Shown here: positions 1 to 9,057 of the stretch, piece by piece
Layout of the letters: each line of letters opens with the position of its first letter
How positions within the stretch are numbered: the first letter of the stretch is position 1
NCBI RefSeq assembly: GCF_024806835.1
Contig: NZ_JANTYU010000007.1
Span: forward strand, 205,641-269,640
Source of the DNA: Xanthomonas sp. 3793
Lineage (GTDB): Bacteria > Pseudomonadota > Gammaproteobacteria > Xanthomonadales > Xanthomonadaceae
DNA length: 64,000 nt
Direction: 5' to 3'
Notes under the pieces: generated by a model
What the model was told of the DNA's origin: nothing
Seen by the model: the letters and a program-made list of their open reading frames with translations, nothing else
Databases searched by the model: none
Program-made: the position numbers and the translations under genes

Positions 1-738
1 CTGGCGCTGGTAGCCCACGGTGAGCGTGGTGCTGTCGGTCAGGTCGCCTTCCAGCACCGCCATGCCGGACATCTTGTTGTCGTGGTAACGGTCGTAGTAA
101 TAGTCGCGGTCCTGCCAGGCCGCAACCACGCGGCTGCGGAAGCGGCCATCGTCGGTCAGCGGGGCGTTGACGTCGGCCTGCATGCGGCGGAAGTCCCAGG
201 TACCGGCGCTTGCGGCAACCGAAGCGTCGAACGTCTTGCCCGGGCGCTTGCGCAGCAGGTTCACCGTGGCCGAGGGAATGCCCGCACCGGTCAGCAGGCC
301 GTTGGCGCCGCGGATCACTTCGATGCGGTCGTAAAACACCGTGTCGTATTCCTGATTGGTCGCGCCGCTGTAGGTGGGCAGGCCATCGACCTGGAAGTCG
401 GTGATCTGGAAACCGCGCGCAAAATACAGCGGGCGCTGGGTGTCGTAGAACGACACGTTGACGCCGGTGACATTGCGCATCACGTCATCGATGCTGAAGA
501 GCGACTCGTCCTCCAGCCGCTGCAGCCCGATCACGCTCACCGATTGCGGCGTCTCCTGCAGCGTCAGCGGCAAGCGCGTGGTGGTGGCCGGTTGCGCGCG
601 GCTGACCGCGCCATTGACGGTGACCTGGTCGAGCGTCTTGGCATCGGCCAGGTCGGCGGCGTGCGCAGCAGCGGGCCAGGTCAATGCGCACAACAAGGCA
701 ACAGACAGCGGAGTCAGTGGGTGGGTCGGTGCAGGCAT
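1..738 (-). CDS. TonB-dependent siderophore receptor, 5' part (gene runs off the window)
   Basis: Outer-membrane TonB-dependent receptor, probably for a ferric siderophore. The visible 246 codons start at 738 with a signal peptide ending near AHA-A (about residue 27). A TonB-box/plug region follows: TLQETPQSVSVIG, the DVMRNVTGV stretch, a YFARGF motif, YDRIEVIRGANGLL and GIPSATVNLLRKRP. These are characteristic of the plug of FhuE/FpvA-type siderophore receptors. The first barrel strands appear near the window edge (FRSRVVAAWQDRDYYYDRY). A Fur-box-like sequence lies about 150 nt upstream, supporting iron repression. The C-terminal barrel is outside the window. Substrate cannot be told from this part. 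Confidence 0.9.
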   Translation of the reverse strand, partial: MPAPTHPLTPLSVALLCALTWPAAAHAADLADAKTLDQVTVNGAVSRAQPATTTRLPLTLQETPQSVSVIGLQRLEDESLFSIDDVMRNVTGVNVSFYDTQRPLYFARGFQITDFQVDGLPTYSGATNQEYDTVFYDRIEVIRGANGLLTGAGIPSATVNLLRKRPGKTFDASVAASAGTWDFRRMQADVNAPLTDDGRFRSRVVAAWQDRDYYYDRYHDNKMSGMAVLEGDLTDSTTLTVGYQRQ

Positions 739-887
739 CGGTCTCTCATCGATCGTGGGCGCACGCCGGGGCGTGGCGACAGGAAGCAGGCATGCGTCGG
801 CGTGCTGCTCGGGCGACGAGCTGGCTGGCCTGGCGAGGCTGGCGGATCGACGAACAGGACGTGGCCGGAGGCGGCCGGACGTTAGGT

Positions 888-908
888 AAATGTAAATCGT
901 TATCGTTT
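888..908. promoter_or_regulatory. Candidate Fur box
   Basis: The AT-rich segment aaatgtaaatcgttatcgtt resembles the Fur consensus (GATAATGATAATCATTATC) and stands out from GC-rich surroundings. It lies upstream of the siderophore receptor that starts at 738. Fur control is inferred. Confidence 0.55.
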
Positions 909-1060
909 GCCGGGCAAGTGCGGCGTGGTTGCGGCAGCTGGTCCTCGTCAGGAGGCACCTCCTAGTTTGTCTAGTAGGGAGCGCGCCTGTGCGGACGCTG
1001 CTGTTGTCGCATGCATTTGGCTAGACTTGCGGCAGGTCATCCAACGAGCAACGATCCGCT

Positions 1061-1906
1061 ATGCATGCCCACGCGCTCATTCTGCTGCTGCCGATCGCCC
1101 TCGCCGGCGGCTGCACTCAGGCCGCACCGAGTAGTGCCGCGCCCGCAGCGACGGCAACCGCCATGCCACTGCAAGCGCCATCCGCCGCGGCGCCAGCGAC
1201 GCCGGCCATTGCCCAATTTTTTCGCAAGGATATGACCTACAGCGAACTGCGCACGCGGTTGCTAAGAGACGACTGGCTACCGTTGCGCGAGCCCAGGTGC
1301 TGGGACAATATCGGCGGCGACGCGGATGTGTGTCGCGTCCTGCCGGAGGTCGACAGCTGCAGCGCGGACGGCTACTGCATCATGCGCTTCGCCAACCGCG
1401 CGCTCGGCCTGCAGGCCCAGATCACCACCTACGGCCCTTACGATGCATACAACGCCACAGGCGGCGGCAGCGCGCTGAAGGCGCGTTCACTCGACGTGCA
1501 GGCACCGCCGCGCACGCCGCAGGCGACCGCCTGCCCGGCGCAGGATTTCGCCCAGTTCCTGCAGCGCTTTGCTGCGGACGAGACGATCCAGCGCCAGTTC
1601 ACCGCGCCGTTCGTCAAGGCGATGGAGCTGCGCTCCGATGGCGACGGTGACCAGGAACAGCCGGTCTACCTGCGTGCGCAGGACTACCGGGACTTCGACC
1701 TGCGCTACCAGGGCGGCGCGTTCCACTTCGTCGATCCCGACGGCAAGGTGGATGCGGCCCCGCTGCGCGTCCAGGTCACCCAACCGGACGCGCACGGGCA
1801 GCTGGTGCGTTACTCCATGAACATGTCGGAAGGCAATTCCTTCCTGTTCGAGCAACGAGACGGATGCTGGTACCTCAGCGAGGACCCTGAAGCCCCCGCT
1901 CCCTGA
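1061..1906 (+). CDS. Periplasmic lipoprotein, probable immunity protein (X-Tfi type) for the downstream effector
   Basis: A 281-residue lipoprotein. The signal sequence ends in the lipobox LAGG-C (Cys18) and is followed by a long Ala/Pro/Thr linker. The N-terminal globular part (about 55-125) has a Cys-rich motif (RCWDNIGGDADVCRV, then SCSADGYCIM) and a MTYSELR start seen in small Xanthomonas lipoproteins. The C-terminal part (about 145-281) resembles the DUF4348-like fold and contains an acidic loop SDGDGDQ that could bind calcium. It lies 41 nt upstream of a peptidoglycan-targeting XVIPCD effector in the same direction. That is the order seen for known effector/immunity pairs of the Xanthomonas bacterial-killing T4SS. 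Lipoprotein nature is read directly; immunity function is inferred from context. Confidence 0.7.
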   Translation: MHAHALILLLPIALAGGCTQAAPSSAAPAATATAMPLQAPSAAAPATPAIAQFFRKDMTYSELRTRLLRDDWLPLREPRCWDNIGGDADVCRVLPEVDSCSADGYCIMRFANRALGLQAQITTYGPYDAYNATGGGSALKARSLDVQAPPRTPQATACPAQDFAQFLQRFAADETIQRQFTAPFVKAMELRSDGDGDQEQPVYLRAQDYRDFDLRYQGGAFHFVDPDGKVDAAPLRVQVTQPDAHGQLVRYSMNMSEGNSFLFEQRDGCWYLSEDPEAPAP

Positions 1907-1947
1907 GGACATATCGGGGTGCCTGTAGAGCGATTTCCCAGAAGGAC

Positions 1948-4128
1948 ATGGAGAACGGATGCATGAGCAGATACACCATCACTGAAAGCGTCAATCGGCG
2001 CGGCGGTACCGAGCACGTACACGACTTCGAGGATCTGGAGAAACACCATCCCAGCTCGGGCCGCGAGGCCGGCCGCCAGTACGCCACGATCGATGGCAAG
2101 CTGGAGGAGGTCCGCCATCTTTCCGATGGCAGGACGTTGATCAAGAAAGACTTCATCCTTGGGCAGGACACGCCAGGGCCGGTCAGTATCCCGGCCCCGA
2201 TTGCGGGCTATGTCCATCGAACCAACGATCCCTGGAACACGGTCAAGATCTACGACCGCCCTTATGTGCCCGGCGGCGACGCGGTGCTGCTGGGACAGGT
2301 GCTCCATATGGGCCGCGGTACATCGCCGCCGGAAGGTGCGCGCATCGAGTACGGCCAGCCGCTTGGACGCATGGCCGACACCGGCACCCCGGGTTCCATC
2401 CATGCTCATGTCGAAGTCGATCATGCGCAGTTCCAGCGTTATGTCCGCGACATCGACCGCGGCGCGATCGCGCCCGGAGTGACCGCGCCCGCCCTGGACG
2501 GAGTGCTGCGCCGCGGTGAGCAGGGCGAGGATGTGAAGCATCTGCAGGAAGCGCTGAACCGCCACGGTGCGCAGCTGCCGACCAATGGCAACTTCGGGCC
2601 ACAGACCGAAGCGGCGGTGCGCGATTTCCAGCGCACGCAAGGGCTGGAGTTAGTGGACGGCATCGCCGGCCCCCATACGCTCAAGGCGCTGGGAGTGGCA
2701 CCGCCCCAGACGCCGGGCGCCGCCAGATCTGCGCCCGGCATGGCCCAGGCAACGCCCGCCGCACCGCAGCCAGCGACGGCGACTGCGGCAACGCCTTTTC
2801 GCGACAGCCCGCTCAGCGCCCTAATCTCCGGGGGCGAGGGCGGCTATGGCTCCTATAATCGCGGCCGCGCCGGGGATGCCAACGGCGGGCAGATCGATTT
2901 CTCCGCGCTCACCGTCGGCGAAGTGATGCGACGCCAGCGGCTGCACGAGACCAACCCCGGTAGTCCGGACGAACTGTTCGCCGTCGGCAAGTACCAAATG
3001 GTACCGGCGACGATGCGAGAAGCCGTCGCTAGGCTTGGCATCGACCCGAGCGAGCAACTTACGCCGCAGCTGCAGGAGCGCCTGTTCAACGACTATCTGA
3101 TTGACGAGAAACGTCCGGAAGTGCGCGACTACATCACCGGGCAAAACACCGACGAGGCCGCGCGCAGCAATGCGCAGCTGGCTTTGTCGCGCGAGTTCGC
3201 CAGCGTCGCCAATCCGGCGACTGGGCGCAGCTACTACGACGGCGACAGCGGCGGCAACGCGGCCTCGATCACCGCCGCGCAGACCGCTTCGGCGCTGGAT
3301 CAGATGCGCGACAGCTACCAGCGCAACGTGCAGAGCGGCATGTCGCCCAACGAGGCATACCGCGACGTCATGACTGGCGATCGCCACAGCGGCTATCCGT
3401 CGGCGCTTGGCGGGACCCTGCGCGAGGGTCGAGGCGCACCCGACGACGTACGTGAGCTGCAGACCGCACTCAACCGCCATGGCGCCAAGTTGCCAGTCAC
3501 CGGTACGTTTGATACCGAGACCACCGACGCACTCAAGACCTTTCAGCGCAGCAAACAACTCGACGACGACGGCATCGCCGGCGCGCGGACGCTCAAGGCC
3601 CTGGGCATTGGCCAGCCGACGCAGGCCGCCCCCACCCAGACTCGTACCGATGATGCCGGCGCGCCTGCGAGGGCGGCGCAGGCGGCTGGGCAGATCGAGG
3701 CACAGCCTCGCACGCACACCACTGCTGAAGCAGCGCGCGCGCCGCTGCTGTCAGACAGCGGCCATCCGGACAACCCCATGTACCAGCAAGCGCTGGCCGA
3801 ATTGGAGAAGTTCAGCCCTACCTCGGCGTTCAACAACAGAGAGAAGCTGGAGCGCGGTGCGGCGATGATGGTTTACGAGGCGCGCATCAGTGGTCTGAGC
3901 CGTATCGATCACATCGTGCCCAGCACCGACGGCAGCCGCCTCATCGCGGTGGAGGGCGAATTGCGCGATCCGGCGCAACGACGCGTGGTGGCGGGTACCG
4001 CACAGGCTATCGGCCAATCGGTCGAGCAGACGACGCGCGCGCTCGCGCAGGACGTGCCGGCGCCCACACCGCTGGCCGCAACGCCAGACCCAGTGGAGCA
4101 AACGCGGATGCGCCCGATGGCGCACTGA
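1948..4128 (+). CDS. T4SS antibacterial effector (X-Tfe) with M23-like, lysozyme-like and two peptidoglycan-binding domains plus XVIPCD
   Basis: Predicted toxin delivered by the Xanthomonas X-T4SS into rival bacteria (726 residues). In order: an M23-endopeptidase-like domain (about 20-170) with the HAHVE zinc/catalytic motif at 152-156; PG_binding_1 (about 185-250, ending DGIAGPHTLKALG); a lysozyme/muramidase-like domain (about 285-480) with a GGEGGYGSYNRG motif whose Glu297 is the likely acid; a second PG_binding_1 (about 497-560); and a C-terminal XVIPCD (about 605-726) with GLSRIDHIV, GELRDPAQRR and the Gln-rich IGQSVEQT tail. The usual first M23 ligand His is not evident (KKDF in its place), so that domain may be degenerate. 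ATG 1948 has AGAAGG upstream. An alternative ATG at 1963 (MSRYTIT) also has GGAG and would suit the family. No secretion signal peptide is present, as expected for this route. Confidence 0.88.
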   Translation: MENGCMSRYTITESVNRRGGTEHVHDFEDLEKHHPSSGREAGRQYATIDGKLEEVRHLSDGRTLIKKDFILGQDTPGPVSIPAPIAGYVHRTNDPWNTVKIYDRPYVPGGDAVLLGQVLHMGRGTSPPEGARIEYGQPLGRMADTGTPGSIHAHVEVDHAQFQRYVRDIDRGAIAPGVTAPALDGVLRRGEQGEDVKHLQEALNRHGAQLPTNGNFGPQTEAAVRDFQRTQGLELVDGIAGPHTLKALGVAPPQTPGAARSAPGMAQATPAAPQPATATAATPFRDSPLSALISGGEGGYGSYNRGRAGDANGGQIDFSALTVGEVMRRQRLHETNPGSPDELFAVGKYQMVPATMREAVARLGIDPSEQLTPQLQERLFNDYLIDEKRPEVRDYITGQNTDEAARSNAQLALSREFASVANPATGRSYYDGDSGGNAASITAAQTASALDQMRDSYQRNVQSGMSPNEAYRDVMTGDRHSGYPSALGGTLREGRGAPDDVRELQTALNRHGAKLPVTGTFDTETTDALKTFQRSKQLDDDGIAGARTLKALGIGQPTQAAPTQTRTDDAGAPARAAQAAGQIEAQPRTHTTAEAARAPLLSDSGHPDNPMYQQALAELEKFSPTSAFNNREKLERGAAMMVYEARISGLSRIDHIVPSTDGSRLIAVEGELRDPAQRRVVAGTAQAIGQSVEQTTRALAQDVPAPTPLAATPDPVEQTRMRPMAH

Positions 4129-4189
4129 GCCCACGTTGACACGGTGCGATACCCGCTCGGTTCCGCGTCTGCGTGCGACCCATGACTGC

Positions 4190-4215
4190 GCGACCGCCGC
4201 ACTAGAGGCGGTCGC
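4190..4215. terminator. Hairpin between convergent genes
   Basis: A perfect 9-bp inverted repeat (gcgaccgcc / ggcggtcgc) with an 8-nt loop lies between the converging effector and Lrp-type regulator genes. No T-run is evident on either side, so termination is only likely. Confidence 0.5.
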
Positions 4216-4256
4216 CAGGAGTGCAGTATCCGTCTCTCGATGGTTGCCGCCGTGCC

Positions 4257-4736
4257 TTAACTGCGCGGCAGTGGCAAGCCGGCGAAGTCCTTGACGGTGC
4301 GCAGGACGAAACTGGAATTGACGTCGGACACGCCGGTGGCGTTGAGCAACCGGTCCAGCAGAAACCGCGAAAAATGCTCCAGATCGCGCACCTGGACCTG
4401 TAACAGATAATCCATGTCGCCGGTCAGCGCCCAGCACGCCACCACTTCGTCCCAACCGCGCACGCCATCGGCGAACAACTCGATATCGGCCTGACCGTGC
4501 TGCTCCAGCTGCACGCGCACGAAGGCCTGCAGACCCAGCCCCAGCGCGCGCGCATCCAGGCGCGCGCCGTAGCCGGCGATGATGCCCGCGGCCTCCAGCC
4601 GTTGCGTGCGCCGCAGGCAGGCCGATGCCGACAGATTCACCTGCACGGCGAGTTCCGCGTTGCTGGTGCGCCCCTGCGTCTGCAGCAGGGCCAGCAACCG
4701 TAGATCGGTGCGGTCAAGAGCGATAGGTTGGTCCAT
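4257..4736 (-). CDS. Lrp/AsnC-family transcriptional regulator
   Basis: A 159-residue feast/famine regulator. The N-terminal winged HTH (about 8-60, LDRTDLRLLALLQTQGR, then LSASACLRRTQRLEAAGII) is followed by the RAM/AsnC ligand domain (about 70-150, FVRVQLEQHG, ALTGDMDYLLQVQ). It is divergent from phhA, with 128 nt between the start codons. By analogy with other Lrp-phhA pairs it probably controls phenylalanine hydroxylase in response to aromatic amino acids. The shared intergenic region contains a dyad-like repeat of TTGCGCA-type sequences (gttgcgcag, cttgcgcga, gttgcgcaa) that could be its operator. Family assignment is secure; the target is inferred. Confidence 0.9.
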   Translation of the reverse strand: MDQPIALDRTDLRLLALLQTQGRTSNAELAVQVNLSASACLRRTQRLEAAGIIAGYGARLDARALGLGLQAFVRVQLEQHGQADIELFADGVRGWDEVVACWALTGDMDYLLQVQVRDLEHFSRFLLDRLLNATGVSDVNSSFVLRTVKDFAGLPLPRS

Positions 4737-4743
4737 ATGTTGC

Positions 4744-4820
4744 GCAGCAGCAGATCAATACGCACAAATCTTGCGCGATACCGGCAGCGTTGCGCAAGAT
4801 TCGCAATCCTGTTGCGCGGC
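4744..4820. promoter_or_regulatory. Shared Lrp-regulator/phhA promoter with repeated TTGCGCA-like motifs
   Basis: The divergent intergenic region carries several TTGCG-centred repeats (near 4740, 4771, 4791 and 4811). They are spaced about 20-30 nt apart, which fits multi-site Lrp-type binding on one DNA face. Seen by eye only. Confidence 0.4.
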
Positions 4821-4864
4821 GATCCGGCTAAGGTGAATCCCTGTCGCCACGGAAGTCCTGCCGC

Positions 4865-5755
4865 ATGAATACTGCCCCGCGCCGCGTGGAAAACCAGCTT
4901 ACCGACAAGGGCTACGTGCCGGTCTACACCACCGCCGTGGTCGACCAGCCATGGGACGGCTACAGCAGCGACGACCATGCCACCTGGGGCACGCTGTACC
5001 GCCGCCAGCGCGCGTTGCTGGTGGGCCGCGCCTGCGATGAGTTCCTGCAGGCGCAGGACGCCATGGGCATGGACGACAGCCAGATCCCGCGCTTCGACGC
5101 ACTCAACGCGGTACTGCAGGCGGCCACCGGCTGGACATTGGTCGGCGTGGAAGGCCTGCTGCCGGAGCTGGATTTTTTCGATCATCTGGCCAACAAGCGC
5201 TTCCCGGTGACGTGGTGGATCCGCCGCCCCGATCAGATCGACTACATCGCCGAGCCGGACCTGTTCCATGACTTGTTCGGCCACGTGCCGCTGCTGATGA
5301 ACCCGTTGTTTGCCGACTTCATGCAGGCCTATGGCCGTGGCGGGGTCAAGGCGCACGGCATCGGCCCGGACGCGCTGCAGAATCTCACCCGGCTGTACTG
5401 GTACACGGTGGAGTTCGGCCTGATCGCCACGCCGCAAGGCCTGCGCATCTACGGCGCCGGCATCGTGTCGTCGAAGGGCGAATCGCTGTATTCGCTGGAC
5501 TCGCCCGCGCCCAACCGCATCGGCTTCGATCTGCAGCGCATCATGCGCACGCGCTACCGCATCGACAGTTTTCAGAAGACCTACTTCGTCATCGACAGCT
5601 TTGCGCAGTTGATGGAGGCGACCAGCCCGGACTTCACTCCGATCTACGCTGCATTGGCGCAACAGGTGCAGGTGCCGGCCGGCGATGTACTCAGTAGCGA
5701 TGCGCTGATCCAGCGCGGCAGTGGCGAAGGCTGGAGCCGCGACGGCGACGTGTGA
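4865..5755 (+). CDS. phhA: Phenylalanine 4-hydroxylase
   Basis: Converts phenylalanine to tyrosine using tetrahydrobiopterin, O2 and non-haem iron (cytosolic, monomeric bacterial type, 296 residues as usual). The iron-binding core is visible as EPDLFHDLFGHVPLL, which carries the two His ligands, and the Glu ligand lies in the YWYTVEFGLI stretch. IYGAGIVSSKGE and SFQKTYFVIDSF match the biopterin-dependent aromatic hydroxylase family. The ATG at 4865 follows ccacggaagtcctgccgc, a modest ribosome-binding site. It is divergent from an Lrp-type regulator that probably governs it. Confidence 0.97.
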   Translation: MNTAPRRVENQLTDKGYVPVYTTAVVDQPWDGYSSDDHATWGTLYRRQRALLVGRACDEFLQAQDAMGMDDSQIPRFDALNAVLQAATGWTLVGVEGLLPELDFFDHLANKRFPVTWWIRRPDQIDYIAEPDLFHDLFGHVPLLMNPLFADFMQAYGRGGVKAHGIGPDALQNLTRLYWYTVEFGLIATPQGLRIYGAGIVSSKGESLYSLDSPAPNRIGFDLQRIMRTRYRIDSFQKTYFVIDSFAQLMEATSPDFTPIYAALAQQVQVPAGDVLSSDALIQRGSGEGWSRDGDV

Positions 5756-6054
5756 GGCGGTGCGCTGGTGACGCGGTGGCAGCAGTGGGGCGACGGTGAG
5801 CTTGACGAGCGCGGCAGGTTGGTCGTGTTTGCACCGCACTGCGCTCGCTGTGGGACGCAATGCGGTGCGATTGCTGGATTCGGCACGCAATCGCGCGCGG
5901 GCAGAGTGCGTTGCCCTCGCGCGCCTCGCCCAAGCGACAGCCTGACCCTGGCCAGGCGCTGCGCCATCGCGCGACGGGAATATCGGATACGTCGCGGCTC
6001 GACACCGTCGCCAGCGCGGACTATGGTCCAGATTCCCCACCTCGCCTTCGCTCA

Positions 6055-6699
6055 ATGGACCTGACGCATCTGCGCATCCGGCGCTTGGAGCTGGACGACA
6101 CCCGCCTGCTGTTCACCCTGGCCAACGGCATCCGCATCGACGAGCCGATCCAGGCGCATCGATTGCTGCTCAAGGCAGCGCCGCCGCAGCGCGCGCAATG
6201 GCAGATCACCGACGACGGCCATGGCGTGAACTGGCCCGCGATCGCACCGCCCACACCGGAAGGCCTGCTCAACATGCCCGAGCTGCTGTGGCGCCGCCGC
6301 GCCGCACGCGCGCAGGCAAAGCTGGCCAGCTTGCGCGGACGTCTGGATGGGCTGTCGCCTGGCGAACGCGAGCTGGTCGCACTCGCACGGCTGGATGCGG
6401 ACATGACCGAGAGCGGCTACGCCCGCTACTTCGACCGCTGGGATGCGGCTACCCGCAGCGACGCGGTGCGCGGTCTGGCAGCGATGGGCGCAGCGCAGAC
6501 CCGCCAGGCGATCGAAGGCCTGGGCGCAGTGTTCGAACGGCTGGAAGAAGACCCCGACCTGCTCAGCATCGAAGACATCCTCGACGCGATGAACGAAGCC
6601 GACCGCCAACGCGTGCAGGGCTGGGAAGAGGTCTATTACCGCCGCTCCGGCGACCTGGCGCGGCTGGGGCTGGTGCATTACGGGGTGGACAAGGCCTAA
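6055..6699 (+). CDS. DUF2442-DUF4375 fusion protein
   Basis: A 214-residue cytosolic protein of unknown function. Residues about 1-85 fit DUF2442 (LEL..TRLLFTLANGIRI, GVNWPAIAPPTPEGLL). The rest fits DUF4375/DMP19 (ELVALARLDADMTESGYARYFDRW, EGLGAVFERLEED). The frame is open upstream to 5860, but the ATG at 6055 starts directly at the DUF2442 domain and is preferred. DUF4375 relatives include DNA-mimic proteins; whether this acidic C-terminal half mimics DNA is speculation. It converges on a peptidase gene with a strong hairpin between them. Confidence 0.75.
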   Translation: MDLTHLRIRRLELDDTRLLFTLANGIRIDEPIQAHRLLLKAAPPQRAQWQITDDGHGVNWPAIAPPTPEGLLNMPELLWRRRAARAQAKLASLRGRLDGLSPGERELVALARLDADMTESGYARYFDRWDAATRSDAVRGLAAMGAAQTRQAIEGLGAVFERLEEDPDLLSIEDILDAMNEADRQRVQGWEEVYYRRSGDLARLGLVHYGVDKA

Positions 6700-6787
6700 C
6701 GTCGTCTGGGCGATGCGCAGCTGGCAGGACGCATTGGCCAACGCCAGCGGCGGGAGTGCACAGGCACGCTGCGATGCCCGCCCAACC

Positions 6788-6823
6788 AGCGCGTGGATGC
6801 ACCCGCTAGTGCATCCACGCGTT
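6788..6823. terminator. Strong bidirectional hairpin
   Basis: A perfect 13-bp stem (cgcgtggatgcac / gtgcatccacgcg), extendable by a G-U and an A-U pair, with a 6-nt loop ccgcta. It sits between two converging genes (stops at 6699 and 6886), the place expected for a shared terminator. No poly-T tail. Confidence 0.65.
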
Positions 6824-6885
6824 GCCGCCGCATCTATCGGTGATTCGAACGGCACTGTGCGGGGCAGCGCGGCTGCGCAGTGCGG

Positions 6886-8622
6886 TCAGAGCGCGCAGCG
6901 ATCGTCGGGCACGCCGGGGACGCGCTCCCATTGCCAGGTGTCCATGGTCTTGCCACGTGGCAGATAGTCCACATCGAACTCCTTGCCATCGCGACGCAGG
7001 CGCAGATGCAACCGTTCGGTTTGATTTCCCTGGATGCCATCCTGCGGCACCGGCCGCACGATTTCATCGCCATTGCGCACGCCGGCCACGGCGGCCGCCG
7101 AGTCGGGGACAAGACCGCGCACGATGCGCCTGGGTTCGGCCAGCACGGCCGGCTCGAATCCCAGCACGTATTCGCGCAAGGGCTTGCTGGTGCGGCGGAA
7201 GCAGGGGCCGAACGCATCGGAAGCCGGCAGCGGCGGTGTTCCGGCGAGGAAGGCGTGGAAGTCCTCGACCGCGCCCGCACCAAGCTCCTGTGCCAGCTGG
7301 GTTTCCCAATCCGCCTGCGTGGGTCCGGGACGCTGTCGGCCGATTTCCAGCAAGGCGCGCAGCACGTCATCCAGCGAACGCTGCCCGTGCGACTTCTTGC
7401 GTAGCGCATCGTTCACCGTGGCCAGATACAACATGCCGCGATCGTAGGCGAGCGTGCGGATACGGGTGTCCTTCCAGAATCCCTCGTCGATGCGCGCGTT
7501 CGGAAGATTTCCCAGCGCATTGGTGTAGTAACGCGCTGCGGTGATGTTGAGGGAATCCAGAAACTGCTGTGGGGTGAGCAAACCGAATCGCAACGGCAGC
7601 AGCGCCTCGTAAAACACCGCCGAGCCTTCGCTGAACCAAGTCGTGGACTCGGACCCGTGCTGGGCAAGGCGCGGCTGGTAGGTATGGAACATCTCATGCG
7701 ACAAGGTGATCTTGACCAGGTTGATATCGGCGCCGTCCCCTGCACCATAGGTGGTGACGAAGGATTGGTTCAGTGCGGTCCCGCCGCCGGCGTTGACCGG
7801 GTTGTAGCGCAGGAAGATCGTGTAGGGCCCGGACTCGCGCTGCGGAAACGCCAGCTCGAACTGGTCGTGCAGCTTGCCTATCCACGCGGACAAGGCATTC
7901 GCGTCGAAGGGAGGTTGCCCCTGCCAGGCGACCGAAAACTTTTCCGCACGTGGCACGCCTGGCCAGTGTCCGATCTGCCCGGCCATGAAGAACAGCCCGG
8001 ACAAACCGCCGCTATCGATCTCCCCGACCTGCACATCGCCCTCGCCGAACGAGCTCACGCCTTTGGCACCATCGGGCAGATGCGACAGATCCCAATCGAT
8101 GTTCAGGACGTAGGTCTGCCGCTTCGGCGGCACCACCAAAAACACACTGGACGCCGCAGAAAATGCCTGGTCATCGTTGCGGAACTCGATCGGCGGTGCC
8201 GGGCCGCGCGGAGGCCGCGTCGCATTGGCAGGTACCCGGTAGCGCAAGGTCAGCGGGCCGCTGAGCGCACGTGGCGCAGTCCACACGCGCAACGGCTGAT
8301 CCTCGCTTTCTTCCGCAGTGGAGGCGCGTGCTGCAAGTTGTACCGTGCCCTGCGCATCGCTCGCCTCGATGGAGGCAATGCTTTCGGCAGCGGTATCGAC
8401 GTTGGCCGCCATCATCGGCAGGGACACGACGATCTCGTCGCGCGCGATGGTGGCTGTCGCAAAGCGCAGGCGCACCTCCAGCATGTTCACCTTGCCCTTG
8501 TCCGCGTAGGGAACAAGTTGCAGGTCCAGGGCGACCGGTGCAGGAACAACCGGCGCCGGGCGGGCCAGCGCGCCGGCTGCCACGGTGGTGAGTACGAACA
8601 GCAGGGACCAGGGAGTGTTCAT
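6886..8622 (-). CDS. Exported gluzincin metallopeptidase (M61-like) with C-terminal PDZ
   Basis: A 578-residue secreted or periplasmic peptidase. The start at 8622 (MNTPWSLLF) gives a clear signal peptide; the upstream in-frame ATG at 8691 would bury it. An N-terminal beta-rich domain (about 30-210) precedes the catalytic domain with HEMFH at 309-313 and the third zinc ligand in WFSEG (Glu332). The HExxH-18-E spacing is that of the M1/M61 clan. A PDZ-like domain occupies about 490-560 (IVRGLVPDSAAAVAGVRNGDEIV). Glycyl aminopeptidases of family M61 have the same order, so M61 is the best assignment; the substrate is unknown. It stands alone and ends at the shared hairpin. Confidence 0.8.
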   Translation of the reverse strand: MNTPWSLLFVLTTVAAGALARPAPVVPAPVALDLQLVPYADKGKVNMLEVRLRFATATIARDEIVVSLPMMAANVDTAAESIASIEASDAQGTVQLAARASTAEESEDQPLRVWTAPRALSGPLTLRYRVPANATRPPRGPAPPIEFRNDDQAFSAASSVFLVVPPKRQTYVLNIDWDLSHLPDGAKGVSSFGEGDVQVGEIDSGGLSGLFFMAGQIGHWPGVPRAEKFSVAWQGQPPFDANALSAWIGKLHDQFELAFPQRESGPYTIFLRYNPVNAGGGTALNQSFVTTYGAGDGADINLVKITLSHEMFHTYQPRLAQHGSESTTWFSEGSAVFYEALLPLRFGLLTPQQFLDSLNITAARYYTNALGNLPNARIDEGFWKDTRIRTLAYDRGMLYLATVNDALRKKSHGQRSLDDVLRALLEIGRQRPGPTQADWETQLAQELGAGAVEDFHAFLAGTPPLPASDAFGPCFRRTSKPLREYVLGFEPAVLAEPRRIVRGLVPDSAAAVAGVRNGDEIVRPVPQDGIQGNQTERLHLRLRRDGKEFDVDYLPRGKTMDTWQWERVPGVPDDRCAL

Positions 8623-9057
8623 GGGGTGCGCATTCTGGATTGGCCGATCATGCCGCCGGTCGCGCCCGCCTGCCAGCATGCCGAAGGTCATGATGCCTGC
8701 GGCGCTTGCGGCAGACGGTGGCGGCTGTCTGAGCCAGCTCGGCGCCAGATCCAGGCCCGGGAGGTCACTTGCGCAACGCTTGCCGTCTCACCGCCACTGC
8801 CCGGACACGCAACCCCATCCGCTTGTCACGCCGGCGTTGGATGCCAGTTTTCAGGTCCCTTCACACTCGTACCGGTCATCGGCAAAGCACCGTCGACGTC
8901 CCCTGCAGTACATCCGCGTTTGCTCTGGCGGACCAGCCGAGTGCCGAGGCATGCCGCTTGGCGATCTGCCCAGCACTGCTGCCCCCTGCCGGCACATTGG
9001 CCGCCATGCACGATGCAGCACCTGGCTGCTGCGGCTGAACCGCATGTCGAGCTGTGC
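8623..9057. other. Intergenic region, no gene recognised
   Basis: 435 bases between two minus-strand genes. The open frames in it have no recognisable protein character and no ribosome-binding site. It must contain the promoter of the M61-like peptidase gene. Confidence 0.5.
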
